Shown: positions 1-9,057 of the stretch, in pieces | Position numbering within the stretch: the first letter of the stretch is position 1 | Layout: each line of letters begins with the position of its first letter | Assembly (NCBI GenBank): GCA_934462825.1 | Contig: CAKSIP010000030.1 | Location: forward strand, 1-22,127 | Direction: 5' to 3' | Length of the DNA stretch: 22,127 nucleotides | Source of the DNA: an uncultured Eubacteriales bacterium | GTDB taxonomy: Bacteria > Bacillota > Clostridia > Oscillospirales > CAG-272 | Position numbers and translations under genes: made by a program | Notes under the pieces: generated by a model | Told to the model about the DNA's origin: nothing | What the model saw: only the letters and a program-made list of their open reading frames with translations | The model's database searches: none

Positions 1-2553
1 CTGGTAGACCGATCCGATAGCGGCGCAGAAAACGAAGCGAAACGAGAGGACTTTTTGCAATCGGTTATCGACGCCTGCGATAAAAACTATAAAATCGGCA
101 TCGTTTCTTTTGGATACGATGTCGTGTATTCCGCTCCGCTGTCCTTCGATAAGCGCGAAACTTATAAACAGTATTTGTCGGCAGCAGAGCCGGATACGAG
201 TGCGACAAACCTTGCAGGCGCGATTGCCTTTGCCTTGGAACAGTTTGAGAACCCCAAAACCGCTAAGATTCTTATTCTTTCGGACGGACTTGAAACCGAC
301 GGCAATGCGCTTTCTGCGGTAAAAATGGCAACGGCAAAAGGGGTAAGGGTTGACGCCGTAAACCTTGCCAATACGGAACAACGCGAGATGCAGATTCTTG
401 ACGTAAAGATGCCGGAAAATCGAGTAGTTCTCGGTCAAGAGACTACCATTACGTTGACCATACAGACCAATCTTAAAGAAGAACAATCGGTTGATCTGAG
501 TGTGTCCGATATGGGATATAAGGGAAGTTCGGAGCAGGTTCGTCTGACTCGCGGTACGCAGACTGTGAAAATACATCACACGTTTCAATCGGCGGGCTTG
601 CACGATTTGCGTTTTGAGTTGACAGGGCAGCAGGGAACGGATACGGTTTCCCAAAACAACGTATATCACGCATATTACAATATTCCGCTTCTTGAAAATA
701 TTCTTGTTTTGGAAAGTAAGCGGGGCGAAGCGGCTGTGCTTGCATCAATTCTCGGCTCTGAGCATACGGTCGATGTGATCAATATCCACGATGAACCGGA
801 GAAAATTCCGTCTGATGTGCGTTCGCTTTCTTCTTATGAAGAAGTGTTCCTTGTAAATATTTCAAACGAAGACCTGGAAGGCAAATCAATGCCGGAAAAC
901 TTCGTGCAGACACTTTATGACTACGTTTATACCGTCGGCGGCGGACTTTTTACAGTCGGCGGCGAAAATGATATTTCCTCGGCGGACGGAACAACATTGG
1001 TTCCGCATGCTTATAACAGACTTGATATGGAAGGCTCGCTTTTGCAGCAAATGCTTCCGGTTCAGGTTGTCGAATATACGCCCCCTCTCGCTGTTGTTAT
1101 CGTTGTTGACTCATCCGGCACTATGAGTATGGGGTTATATGAGGCTGCGCTGAAAGTGGCTGAGGAAATTGTAAACTCTTTGAATCCACGCGATTATTGC
1201 GGCGTGATAACCTTCGCATCCTCCGCCTCGGAAGATATCAACGTCGTTTCGATGGCGCAAAAGGATAAAATTTTGGATGTCATTCAATCGTTGCGAAATG
1301 CATCGAGCGGATCCGGCGGAACCGTTTATTCGGGGGCTATCGAGTTGGCGGGAAAAGCCCTGGCTCCCATACCGGTAGAACGCCGCCATATCGTGCTTGT
1401 CACAGACGGAAAGCCCTCCGATCCTTTGGAATCGGACAAAAAGGATACTCCGGCATATGGAAAATACATACGGGATAACTACCGGCTGAATGGAACCACA
1501 ATGTCCATTTTTACCCTTGACATGACGAGTGGGAGCCGCGATGAATTGAAAAAGGCGGCAGAGGAGCTTGGACACGGACACTTTTACGACATTCCGAGCA
1601 GCGAACTCCATCGTGTGCAAGCTTATGCCAAAGCCGATATGGCAGAAATTATGTTGGCGGAATTTCGTGAGGGCGAAAAATTTACGCCGAAAATGCGAGA
1701 TCAATCGACCGCATTGACCGGAATTGATACGACAACGATCATTCCCGCTTTGCACGGATATTACGGAACAAAGCTTAAAGATGCGGCCAAAGCGCCTCTT
1801 TTCTATGAATTTGCCCCCATTTACGCCGAGTGGGATTTCGGAGCGGGGAGAGTTGGTAGCTTCATGTCCGATCTTGGTGGAGCATGGTCGAAAGAATTCA
1901 CTTCCGATCCGGTGGGCCAACAGTTGATTTTGAATATGGCAGACAGTTTGTCACCATCGGATGATTTGGAACCCGATAAGCTTGAATTTTCCCTTCGGTT
2001 TTATGAGGATAACTATTCAACACGCCTGGATGTGTTTACAAGTCTTAACAAAGGGGAAACGGTTGGCGTAACCGTCAGACCGCTTTCGGAAGATGCGGCC
2101 CGCTTCTATGGCGGGGATGTGCCGGTAACGGCTGCCGGTGACAATATTGGGTTCAATTATAGCATTACTTGCGGAGGAGTCTACCGCATTACAATTGAAA
2201 AGAAAGACGCAGACGGCAACGTGATTGCAACGCGTTCGGTCTGCAAGACGTTCTCATATTCCGAGGAATATCAGATGTTCCGGGATCCAGATGAGGGCGA
2301 AAAATTGCTTGCCTCTCTTGTAACGAGCGGAAATGGTTCCATGATTACCGATCCCGTTGAGACGTTTGAAACTTTTTCCAAAACGTATCCGAAAACGGCG
2401 GATCCGCGGATGGCTTTCTTGATTCTTGCGATCCTTTGTATTCTTATTGACATTGCAGTGCGTAAATTTAAGTTTAAGTGGCCGCATGAAATTTTGCGTG
2501 ATCGTAAGAAGCTGAAAGAGATGGCCGGCGAGGCGGAAGAAAAGAAGCGGTAA
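1..2553 (+). CDS. Membrane-anchored double VWA-domain protein with GATase-like fold (5' end missing)
   Basis: The reading frame is open from the first base, so the start lies upstream; 850 residues are visible. The window opens inside a first VWA domain whose metal-site motif DRSDS (DxSxS type) is at residues 3-7, with the third-loop motif LSDG at about residues 93-96. A beta-rich, probably Ig-like, segment follows. Next is a region resembling the glutamine-amidotransferase-like fold (NILVLES, then VGGGLFTVGG). A second VWA domain interrupts that fold, with DSSGT at residues 370-374 and VTDG near 466-469. The fold resumes with GAGRVGSFMSDLGG. One C-terminal membrane helix (about residues 804-820) and a basic tail (KFKFKW) place the bulk outside the cell. 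Large proteins of this plan occur in many bacteria, often near membrane assembly genes, but their function is not settled. I infer metal-dependent protein binding at the surface. It is the first visible gene of the operon; its stop is 35 bases before the next start. Confidence 0.85.
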   Translation: MVDRSDSGAENEAKREDFLQSVIDACDKNYKIGIVSFGYDVVYSAPLSFDKRETYKQYLSAAEPDTSATNLAGAIAFALEQFENPKTAKILILSDGLETDGNALSAVKMATAKGVRVDAVNLANTEQREMQILDVKMPENRVVLGQETTITLTIQTNLKEEQSVDLSVSDMGYKGSSEQVRLTRGTQTVKIHHTFQSAGLHDLRFELTGQQGTDTVSQNNVYHAYYNIPLLENILVLESKRGEAAVLASILGSEHTVDVINIHDEPEKIPSDVRSLSSYEEVFLVNISNEDLEGKSMPENFVQTLYDYVYTVGGGLFTVGGENDISSADGTTLVPHAYNRLDMEGSLLQQMLPVQVVEYTPPLAVVIVVDSSGTMSMGLYEAALKVAEEIVNSLNPRDYCGVITFASSASEDINVVSMAQKDKILDVIQSLRNASSGSGGTVYSGAIELAGKALAPIPVERRHIVLVTDGKPSDPLESDKKDTPAYGKYIRDNYRLNGTTMSIFTLDMTSGSRDELKKAAEELGHGHFYDIPSSELHRVQAYAKADMAEIMLAEFREGEKFTPKMRDQSTALTGIDTTTIIPALHGYYGTKLKDAAKAPLFYEFAPIYAEWDFGAGRVGSFMSDLGGAWSKEFTSDPVGQQLILNMADSLSPSDDLEPDKLEFSLRFYEDNYSTRLDVFTSLNKGETVGVTVRPLSEDAARFYGGDVPVTAAGDNIGFNYSITCGGVYRITIEKKDADGNVIATRSVCKTFSYSEEYQMFRDPDEGEKLLASLVTSGNGSMITDPVETFETFSKTYPKTADPRMAFLILAILCILIDIAVRKFKFKWPHEILRDRKKLKEMAGEAEEKKR

Positions 2554-2575
2554 TGTGTGAGAGTTTTTCTAAATC

Positions 2576-2583
2576 AAAGGAGA
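2576..2583 (+). promoter_or_regulatory. Ribosome binding site of the LRR lipoprotein gene
   Basis: AAAGGAGA lies 5 bases before the ATG at 2589. It settles the start in favour of MKKRIPL, which begins a clean lipoprotein signal. The ATG at 2553 overlaps the upstream stop and would add 12 polar residues before the signal. Confidence 0.8.
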
Positions 2584-2588
2584 ATGGA

Positions 2589-5423
2589 ATGAAAAAACGA
2601 ATTCCCTTGATTCTGGTTTGTTTGTGCATTGGCATAGTTACTATGATTGCTTTTTCCGGTTGCGGCAGAAGCAGAGCATTGTCTGTGCCGAAAAATGTGG
2701 AAATTGACCGGATAACGCAAACGCTTTCATGGCGTGCTGTCGGCGGAGCGGCTTATTATACAATTGAAATTACCGGCAACGGCGAAACGGTGCAGAAGGA
2801 TTCCCGAAAAAACAGCTATTCTTTGGAACGGCTGGGAGAGGGAAACTACACGCTACGCGTCCGTGCGATTGCATCCAGTGACGGTGAGAGAAGCAATTCC
2901 GATTGGTCGGAATCTTTGCCGTTTGAACGCGAGCATGAAACGGGCTTGGCTTTTGCTCTCACCGATTCCGGGAAATCGTTTGTAGTGACAGGCCTCGGAA
3001 CGGCATCTGGAAAGATTGTCGTGCCGGATACTTACCGCGGACTTCCGGTAACCGGAATTGCCGACAGAGCTTTTTATAATAAGAGTAATGTTACCGAGGT
3101 TATACTCGGCAATCGGATTGAGTCGATAGGAGAACAGGCTTTTGCCAATTGTTCGTATCTTACGAACGTGGCCTTCCCGGACGGACTTCGCACCATCGGA
3201 AAAATGGCGTTTCAAAGCTGCCGCGTGTTGGTTACCCCGATTGTATTCCCCAGCGGCGTGGAGAGCATTTCGGAGCAGGCGTTCCAATATTGCCGTCAGC
3301 TCCCATCAGTAACTTTGACCGAAAACATCAAAGAGATCGGTGCAGGAGCCTTTGATGGCTGTGAACGCATCGAATCCGTAGAAATTCCAGATAGTGTAAT
3401 AACCATGGGCGATGCGGCGTTTGCACGCTGCACCTCGCTTAAAAATCTGACGCTGGGCGGCGGCTTATCTGAAATCGGCGCCGATATGTTCCGTGAATGT
3501 GCATCGCTGACGGCTGTTTCCATAGGAAACGGAATATATAAAATCGGAAACAACGCATTTACCGATTGCGTATCCTTGCAGTCGGTTACCATGGGAGACG
3601 GAACTGCGATCATTGGCGATTTTGCTTTTTCGGGATGTAAATCTCTTCCCGGAGTGGAGCATCTGAGCCGCACTCTTACGAGAATCGGCCAGTCGGCTTT
3701 TAACGGTACGATGCTTTACGAGCGCGAAGAAGATTTGGTCTATATCGGCAATTGGTTCCTCGGTTGTAAGAGCGGGGATATGCAGGGAAAAAAGATTGAG
3801 GACGGAACGATCGGAATCGCGGATCGGGCACTGGCCAAATGCGGCGCATTTGATGATATTTTGACGATGCCGAATAGCTTGGCTTACGTGGGTGACGGCG
3901 CTTTCTCCAATTGCGCCAAGCTTACGGGCGTGATCCTTGGCAGAGGAATTGTTCGCATTGGAAATGAGGCGTTTCTCGGATGTACGGCGCTGACCAGTGC
4001 AATTCTGGGCGAATACGATAAAGAGTCGCTCTCGCTTGGAAGGAGCAATTTGATCGAAATTGGCGATTACGCATTCGGCGCTTGCTCATCATTAAATGCT
4101 ATTGATATTCCTTATACTGTTGTGCATATAGGAATGCACGCGTTCCGCAATTCCGGTATTTACGATAAAGCGAGCCGTGAGGTTTATGCGGGAAATTGGG
4201 TTGTAGATTGCAAAAGCGACGGTGTTTATGGAACGGTTTCGATTCAGAACGGGACGGCGGGAATTGCCGACTATGCGTTCTATCGCTGCTCCGGCATCGG
4301 TGCCGTGATGATTCCCGACAGTGTTGGAATTATAGGCAAAAGTGCGTTCTATAAGTGTAAAGCACTTTCCAGCGTGACGCTTCCCGCAGGGCTAACTGAA
4401 ATAAAAGATTACACGTTCTATTATTGCAGTGAGCTGGTTCTTCCGAAGTTCCCGGAAACACTGCAAAAAATCGGAAGAAGCGCGTTTTATAAATGCCGGT
4501 TGGTTTCTGAGTCCAAAGAGGGAGACAGCAATTTAATGGTGATTCCGAACAGTGTTATTGAAATCGGGGATTACGCGTTCTATGGATGCACCTATACCTA
4601 CGTTGATCGAGACAGCACAGAAAAGAAGAACGGCGGTATTGATATTCTGAAATTTGGAACCGGATTGCAAAAGCTTGGAAATCAGTCGTTTTCAGGCATT
4701 GTTACGTTAAAACAGGTGACTTTTGAAGGCGGGCTGTCCGAGATCGGTGAAAAAGCATTCTATAAATGCACGAGCCTTGCAAATGTGACTTTTTCGGAAG
4801 GGCTTAGAGAAATCGGATCAAAAGCCTTTTACGGTTGTTCGGCTCTTACTTCGGTCTCTTTGCCGACAACGCTGTCATTTGTCGGAGATTATGCGTTTTA
4901 TCGTTGCACCTCGCTTCAAGATGTGAACCTCGGAGGGGCCGAACAAATCGGTGCATCGGCTTTCTTAGGATGCGTCCGTTTGGAAAAGCTGACCTTTCCG
5001 GCGACACTAAAGGAAATTGATAAACAGGCGTTCCGTGGCTGTACCGCTCTTACCTCTGTGGTGATTCCGAAATCCCTTACGACCGTTGGAGCGCACGCAT
5101 TTTACGGATGCCGCAATTTAACCATTTATACGGCGTATGAAGACGTGCCGGATGGCTTTCACGAGCGTTGGAATTCTTCGTATCGTCCGTTGGTTCTCGG
5201 CGCCTTGCTTTCCTTGGATGAATCGGTTTCCTCCTTTATATGGGGAGCTTCGAGTGTTCGCAACTTAAACGACACCAACCGCCTGTCCGGCCCGATCAAA
5301 GACGGCTACAGTTTTCTCGGTTGGAGTACGGCAGAGAACGGAGATGTCGAATATACCGAAAAAACGCTGTCTGCGCTTGCCGATGGCACAAGGCTTTATG
5401 CCATTTATCGTAGTAACGAATGA
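2589..5423 (+). CDS. BspA-type leucine-rich-repeat surface lipoprotein with Fn3 and InlB-like domains
   Basis: This 944-residue protein begins with a basic n-region (MKKR) and a hydrophobic stretch ending in FSGC, giving a lipid-modified Cys25; Phe at -3 is slightly off consensus. Residues about 30-118 look like a fibronectin type III domain (LSWRAVGGAAYYTIEI, then YTLRVRAIA). Residues about 140-850 hold some 27 LRR_5 units of the BspA type, with the recurring pattern I-x-x-x-AF-x-x-C-x-x-L-x-x-V-x-x-P. Two units are interrupted by matching non-LRR inserts. The C-terminal 75 residues contain GYSFLGWSTAENG and end in LYAIYRSNE, typical of an InlB/Listeria-Bacteroides repeat. BspA-type proteins elsewhere bind host or matrix proteins and other cells. 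I infer an adhesive or ligand-binding role on the outer face of the membrane; the ligand is unknown. It lies between the VWA gene and another lipoprotein gene and is probably cotranscribed with both. Confidence 0.9.
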   Translation: MKKRIPLILVCLCIGIVTMIAFSGCGRSRALSVPKNVEIDRITQTLSWRAVGGAAYYTIEITGNGETVQKDSRKNSYSLERLGEGNYTLRVRAIASSDGERSNSDWSESLPFEREHETGLAFALTDSGKSFVVTGLGTASGKIVVPDTYRGLPVTGIADRAFYNKSNVTEVILGNRIESIGEQAFANCSYLTNVAFPDGLRTIGKMAFQSCRVLVTPIVFPSGVESISEQAFQYCRQLPSVTLTENIKEIGAGAFDGCERIESVEIPDSVITMGDAAFARCTSLKNLTLGGGLSEIGADMFRECASLTAVSIGNGIYKIGNNAFTDCVSLQSVTMGDGTAIIGDFAFSGCKSLPGVEHLSRTLTRIGQSAFNGTMLYEREEDLVYIGNWFLGCKSGDMQGKKIEDGTIGIADRALAKCGAFDDILTMPNSLAYVGDGAFSNCAKLTGVILGRGIVRIGNEAFLGCTALTSAILGEYDKESLSLGRSNLIEIGDYAFGACSSLNAIDIPYTVVHIGMHAFRNSGIYDKASREVYAGNWVVDCKSDGVYGTVSIQNGTAGIADYAFYRCSGIGAVMIPDSVGIIGKSAFYKCKALSSVTLPAGLTEIKDYTFYYCSELVLPKFPETLQKIGRSAFYKCRLVSESKEGDSNLMVIPNSVIEIGDYAFYGCTYTYVDRDSTEKKNGGIDILKFGTGLQKLGNQSFSGIVTLKQVTFEGGLSEIGEKAFYKCTSLANVTFSEGLREIGSKAFYGCSALTSVSLPTTLSFVGDYAFYRCTSLQDVNLGGAEQIGASAFLGCVRLEKLTFPATLKEIDKQAFRGCTALTSVVIPKSLTTVGAHAFYGCRNLTIYTAYEDVPDGFHERWNSSYRPLVLGALLSLDESVSSFIWGASSVRNLNDTNRLSGPIKDGYSFLGWSTAENGDVEYTEKTLSALADGTRLYAIYRSNE
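3010..5140 (+). repeat. BspA-type LRR array in the lipoprotein gene
   Basis: I counted about 27 units of roughly 20-26 residues, each centred on an AF-x-x-C core (AFANC, AFQSC, AFDGC, AFYKC, AFYGC and so on). The units are diverged at DNA level, so this is protein repetition rather than recent DNA duplication. The middle units keep the AFYxC form most strictly (about 4270-4900). Confidence 0.88.
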
Positions 5424-5472
5424 ATCCATTTTGATAATGAAAATGGTTGACAAAGAAAGGAAAAGATCGTCA

Positions 5473-8400
5473 ATGAAAAAAAAGCTTTTCGCTTTAACTC
5501 TGTTTCTTGTCGTACTGATGGCAGTGTTTTTCTGCACCTCCTGCGGAACGAAGGAACTGAAGCTTGAAAAAGCACCCCAAACGGTTTTCGTTCTCGGCAA
5601 CGAGCCGGATTTTTCCAAGGGAACGCTTTCTGCCGACGGAAAGTCGATTCCGTTCAGTGCAAACGGCGTTAGCATAAACGGGTATGATAAAAATAAACTT
5701 GGTGAGCAGACGTTGACCGTGTCTTACGGCGGGAAAGCCATTGAGTTGAAGGTTAACGTAGTGCCACGCATTCAAGCGGCAGAACCCTATGTGTATTTCA
5801 TAGGAGAAACTTTGGATGCGGTCGCACTTAGAATGAAAGTGTATAAGGATGACGGAACGTTTTTTGCTATTACCGGCAAGGACGAAAATGTTGAGATTAC
5901 GGGGTTTGCCTCGGACGTTCCGAACGATGCTTTGACGCTTCATGTCCTTTGCCGTCAAGATGGCGTTGAGTTTAACGATAATATCACGGTTTCGGTTGTT
6001 ACTCCGAGTGTGGTATTTAAAAAACCGAGAAAGACGGCATACGGAAGCCACGAAACCGCGCTGGATACAACCGGTATTGCGCTTTCATTAAAGAATGCAG
6101 ACGGAAAAACGATTCGCAACATTAACAGCGAAACACTTACACTGCAAGGCTTTGAGCCGGCGAAAGCGACGGCCGATACCCCCTCGGTGAAGGAAACGGT
6201 TTCGGTATATTTCGGCGGCCGCGAAATGGCAAGCTTTGAAATTACTGTCAATTACAGCGACGTTTCGCGTATCCGCGACAATGCTAAGATTTATGCGGCG
6301 CTCGATTGGTCGCATTACGAAAGACCGGAAAGCGGAATGTATCTGCCTGAGGGCGCGACCGAAGAAATGGGCAAGTCGGCCATGAATACCCTCTCGCTTT
6401 ATTATTTGCTGAGCGAAAAAGAAGCGGAATTGATCAGCCAAAACGATCTTGACGCTATAGCAAGACTTACGGTTATATACGGTTATAATCACTTGGTCGA
6501 AGCCATTGATAGGGCTTATTCCCATGTTTTTCAGATAAGCTACGGCAAAATAACCTATACATGTGAAGACATCGCGGACGCGAAAGCCGGCCTTGCAAAG
6601 CTCCGTGCCGCCGAGGATGATGATACGAAGCTTATTTTGGATTACAGCGCTCTTTTGAAAAACGAAAAGCTGACCAACCGTTGCGGAGAAACGCTGATTT
6701 ATGCCGGTGCACAGGAAGACGGCGTGGATGTGGATCTCTCTGTCAGCGATATGCTTTCGATTATCTTTGATTCCGGGTATTTTTCAAACAAGGTGGTTAG
6801 CGTACTTGACAAAGCAACGTCGCTCCCGGAAATTCTGAACGTTCCAAACGATTGGACAAAAGACGGCCTTGCCGCCTACGCGACTGCAATTGAAACGGTT
6901 TACACTAAGCTAAACGAGCTGATGCAGAATGATGCGATGGAGAGCGGCCTGCTTGACATCCTCAATAATTGGAGAGATAAGAAAGATTTCTTTGAAATTC
7001 TCTACCGCTATTTCTTTGGCGTTTATAAGTCGGAGGATACAGTTAAGTCCGAAAAAGCCAGCGAGCAGATGGACGGACTTCTGAAAATATATCTTCCGGG
7101 CGCACTCCAGGAGCTTTATTCCAATGCGGCGATGGCACAGCTGCTTCAACAATCTATGGTGAATCTCAGAGATTCCTATGATCCATCGAGTGGAGAATTG
7201 CCTTTGTTTGTAGAATCTACCTACTTCTTTGAATATTACAATAAAGCCGTGGAACTTACAAACAAAATATTGGCTTTGAATGACGATCTCTATAACGAGA
7301 TTTTCAGCCGCAAGCTTTCCGGCGCACTCCTGCTCCTTGAATTTGGCGATTGCGGTTATTACAGTCTCATGGGAACATCCGGTCTTGACGATACATGCTT
7401 GAATGTTTTGTCGCAATATTGGAAGCTTTGGGAAGCCTTTGAAAAGGATAATAAATTTGTAGATACCGCCGAGTTTGAGATCGGTGTGGCGCAGATGTTC
7501 AAAGACTTCGTTCAGCTACGTCCCAATCAGCAGTACAATATTATGAACTGCATCAATTATCTCTATGGAAGCAATCAAACCCCGTCGATGGTTCTTTATC
7601 CGAATGAGGGTATGCTTTACTCTGAGTTTGCAACCTTCATTTACACTTATTATTTAGACTTGCTCGGCGTTGACATCACCGATGATTCCGAAAGCACGGC
7701 ATATTCGGTATTTACCGATTTGATGATTGCGCTGGAATGTTATGCCAATGGAGATTGGACAACCTTTGGTACGTATATGTCCAAAGCACGTACGCTTTAT
7801 GCCGATTGGAAAGGCGCCGATAAGGACACGTTTGATGCAAACCTATCGTTCCTCTATGATAAGTATAACATGCTTCTTGATATGTTTACTCAAACTACAG
7901 ATAAAGACGGGAATGTAAAGTACGTTTTCAATTCGATTGACCTTGGGGAATATAAAGAAATATTCAGCAAGCTCGCGGATGAGCTGACCTTAGTCCAATT
8001 GGCTAAGATATATATGGAGGATCTCGTGCAGTGGACGGGGCACTCGGTTGATATGTATCTTGTCTACATAGCTTCTTATGAGCGTATTCGTGTTTATGTA
8101 GATCAAATATTGAACTGTGGTGACGAGAATATCTTGCGCGCGTTCTACTATCAGCCTTATGGTGGCGATAACGAGTTACCGATTTACAACCGTTGCTATG
8201 ATGCAAAGGGGAACTATCAGAGATACCTTCTTATGCTCGGCGTCGGGGAAGCGGGATATGACAACGAAAAGACGGAGAATCTTCGTAACTTCCTGCGCAA
8301 GTACTCGGATTACTTCTGGACGAGTATTTCGCTGATGTATCCGGCCGTTCAGGTTCCGATAGCCAATCCCTTTGAAATGAACCCCGAAACCCTGAAAGAA

Positions 8401-8793
8401 ATGATGACGGAATTCCGCAATCTGTCGCCTGAGGAAAAGTACCTTCTTTACGGTATGGATTCTCTCCAGCTTTACTACAGCGGTATGGTTCTTTATTTGA
8501 AGCAGACATATCCGAATTCCGATAAGATTCCGACACTTGCTTACACGCTTATGCTTATTGAAGTTTACCACTATTCCTATCAGGCAGATCCCGATAAAAT
8601 CGTTGTAACTGAGGATGGAACCGAAATGTCGGTAAAGGAGCTTCTCCTTGAAACCTGGTATGCATTTGAGTCGAATTCGGACGGAAGCTATCAATCCTTG
8701 TCGCTGGAAGAAAAGACTATTTTTAACTCCTATTTTGAAGAAATGATGGAGTATTACAGACAGGCTTGCGAGCAGATTGAAGCAGAATCTTAA
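5473..8793 (+). CDS. Large lipoprotein with Ig-like domains and a long helical region of unknown function
   Basis: The start is the ATG at 5473, preceded by AAAGGA at 5456-5461. An earlier in-frame ATG (5344) would overlap the upstream gene by 80 bases and bury the signal. The protein has 1106 residues. The lipoprotein signal MKKKLFALTLFLVV ends in CTSC, giving a lipidated Cys24; Cys at -3 is unusual. Three Ig-like modules follow at about residues 28-100, 105-185 and 187-270. The first fits the bacterial Ig-like class (NGYDKNKLGEQTLTVSYGG). Residues about 275-1106 are predicted mainly alpha-helical, rich in Tyr, Leu and acidic residues, with no family I recognise and no catalytic motif I can point to. 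I infer an extracytoplasmic, membrane-tethered structural or binding protein. It ends the first operon, followed by a strong hairpin. Confidence 0.85.
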   Translation: MKKKLFALTLFLVVLMAVFFCTSCGTKELKLEKAPQTVFVLGNEPDFSKGTLSADGKSIPFSANGVSINGYDKNKLGEQTLTVSYGGKAIELKVNVVPRIQAAEPYVYFIGETLDAVALRMKVYKDDGTFFAITGKDENVEITGFASDVPNDALTLHVLCRQDGVEFNDNITVSVVTPSVVFKKPRKTAYGSHETALDTTGIALSLKNADGKTIRNINSETLTLQGFEPAKATADTPSVKETVSVYFGGREMASFEITVNYSDVSRIRDNAKIYAALDWSHYERPESGMYLPEGATEEMGKSAMNTLSLYYLLSEKEAELISQNDLDAIARLTVIYGYNHLVEAIDRAYSHVFQISYGKITYTCEDIADAKAGLAKLRAAEDDDTKLILDYSALLKNEKLTNRCGETLIYAGAQEDGVDVDLSVSDMLSIIFDSGYFSNKVVSVLDKATSLPEILNVPNDWTKDGLAAYATAIETVYTKLNELMQNDAMESGLLDILNNWRDKKDFFEILYRYFFGVYKSEDTVKSEKASEQMDGLLKIYLPGALQELYSNAAMAQLLQQSMVNLRDSYDPSSGELPLFVESTYFFEYYNKAVELTNKILALNDDLYNEIFSRKLSGALLLLEFGDCGYYSLMGTSGLDDTCLNVLSQYWKLWEAFEKDNKFVDTAEFEIGVAQMFKDFVQLRPNQQYNIMNCINYLYGSNQTPSMVLYPNEGMLYSEFATFIYTYYLDLLGVDITDDSESTAYSVFTDLMIALECYANGDWTTFGTYMSKARTLYADWKGADKDTFDANLSFLYDKYNMLLDMFTQTTDKDGNVKYVFNSIDLGEYKEIFSKLADELTLVQLAKIYMEDLVQWTGHSVDMYLVYIASYERIRVYVDQILNCGDENILRAFYYQPYGGDNELPIYNRCYDAKGNYQRYLLMLGVGEAGYDNEKTENLRNFLRKYSDYFWTSISLMYPAVQVPIANPFEMNPETLKEMMTEFRNLSPEEKYLLYGMDSLQLYYSGMVLYLKQTYPNSDKIPTLAYTLMLIEVYHYSYQADPDKIVVTEDGTEMSVKELLLETWYAFESNSDGSYQSLSLEEKTIFNSYFEEMMEYYRQACEQIEAES

Positions 8794-8805
8794 TTTTTTA
8801 CGTTA

Positions 8806-8860
8806 GGTTTAGATAGCCATGGGGAACCTTGACTTTCAGGTTCCCCACGGCTTTGAAACC
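8806..8860 (+). terminator. Long hairpin after the first operon, probable terminator
   Basis: The core stem pairs 8815-8829 (AGCCATGGGGAACCT) with 8838-8852 (AGGTTCCCCACGGCT), 14 of 15 positions matched, around the 8-base loop TGACTTTC. A further GGTTT (8806-8810) can pair with AAACC (8856-8860). It starts 12 bases after the stop codon. The T-tract is poor (only TTT beside the core stem, then ATTTTTG about 23 bases further on), so it may terminate weakly or mainly protect the 3' end of the mRNA. Being nearly symmetric, it could also act on the other strand. Confidence 0.75.
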
Positions 8861-8951
8861 ACCGCTTGTTTCTCATTTTTGATCATTCCATGATTGCAAA
8901 AATTTACGGAACAGACAAAAAACGGGAAACGGGCAAGATTTACCTGCGCAT

Positions 8952-8973
8952 ATTTTGTTAAATGCAACAAAAT
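8952..8973 (+). promoter_or_regulatory. Inverted repeat upstream of the protease promoter, operator candidate
   Basis: ATTTTGTT (8952-8959) and AACAAAAT (8966-8973) form a perfect 8-base inverted repeat with a 6-base spacer. The 22-base dyad lies about 37 bases upstream of the -35 element, a position suited to an activator or a looping repressor. No known regulator site is recognised, and AT-rich dyads can arise by chance. Confidence 0.4.
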
Positions 8974-9010
8974 TGACAAAAAAAGCAGAAATATTCGGCA
9001 AGATTGTCGG

Positions 9011-9039
9011 TTGCGCAAAAGGTATTTTGGCTGTATAAT
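9011..9039 (+). promoter_or_regulatory. Sigma-A type promoter of the protease operon
   Basis: A consensus -10 TATAAT lies at 9034-9039, preceded directly by TG. The element 17 bases upstream is TTGCGC (9011-9016), matching three of six consensus -35 positions. It sits in the palindrome TTGCGCAA (9011-9018). Transcription would begin near 9046, leaving a leader of about 78 bases. This is the only good promoter I see in the window, and it lies just upstream of the protease start. Confidence 0.7.
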
Positions 9040-9057
9040 AAACATATTGGCGTGTCC

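Noticed and set aside
3010..5140. Regular repeats as a possible CRISPR or satellite array
   Set aside because: The periodicity is in the protein (LRR units). DNA copies are diverged and in frame, with no identical repeats separated by unique spacers.
5344..5472. Upstream in-frame start for the Ig/helical lipoprotein
   Set aside because: It would overlap the LRR gene by 80 bases and put 43 residues before the lipoprotein signal.
8973..8978. Perfect TTGACA as a -35 element
   Set aside because: No -10 lies 15-19 bases downstream, so it is not used with the TATAAT at 9034. It also overlaps the last base of the AT-rich dyad.
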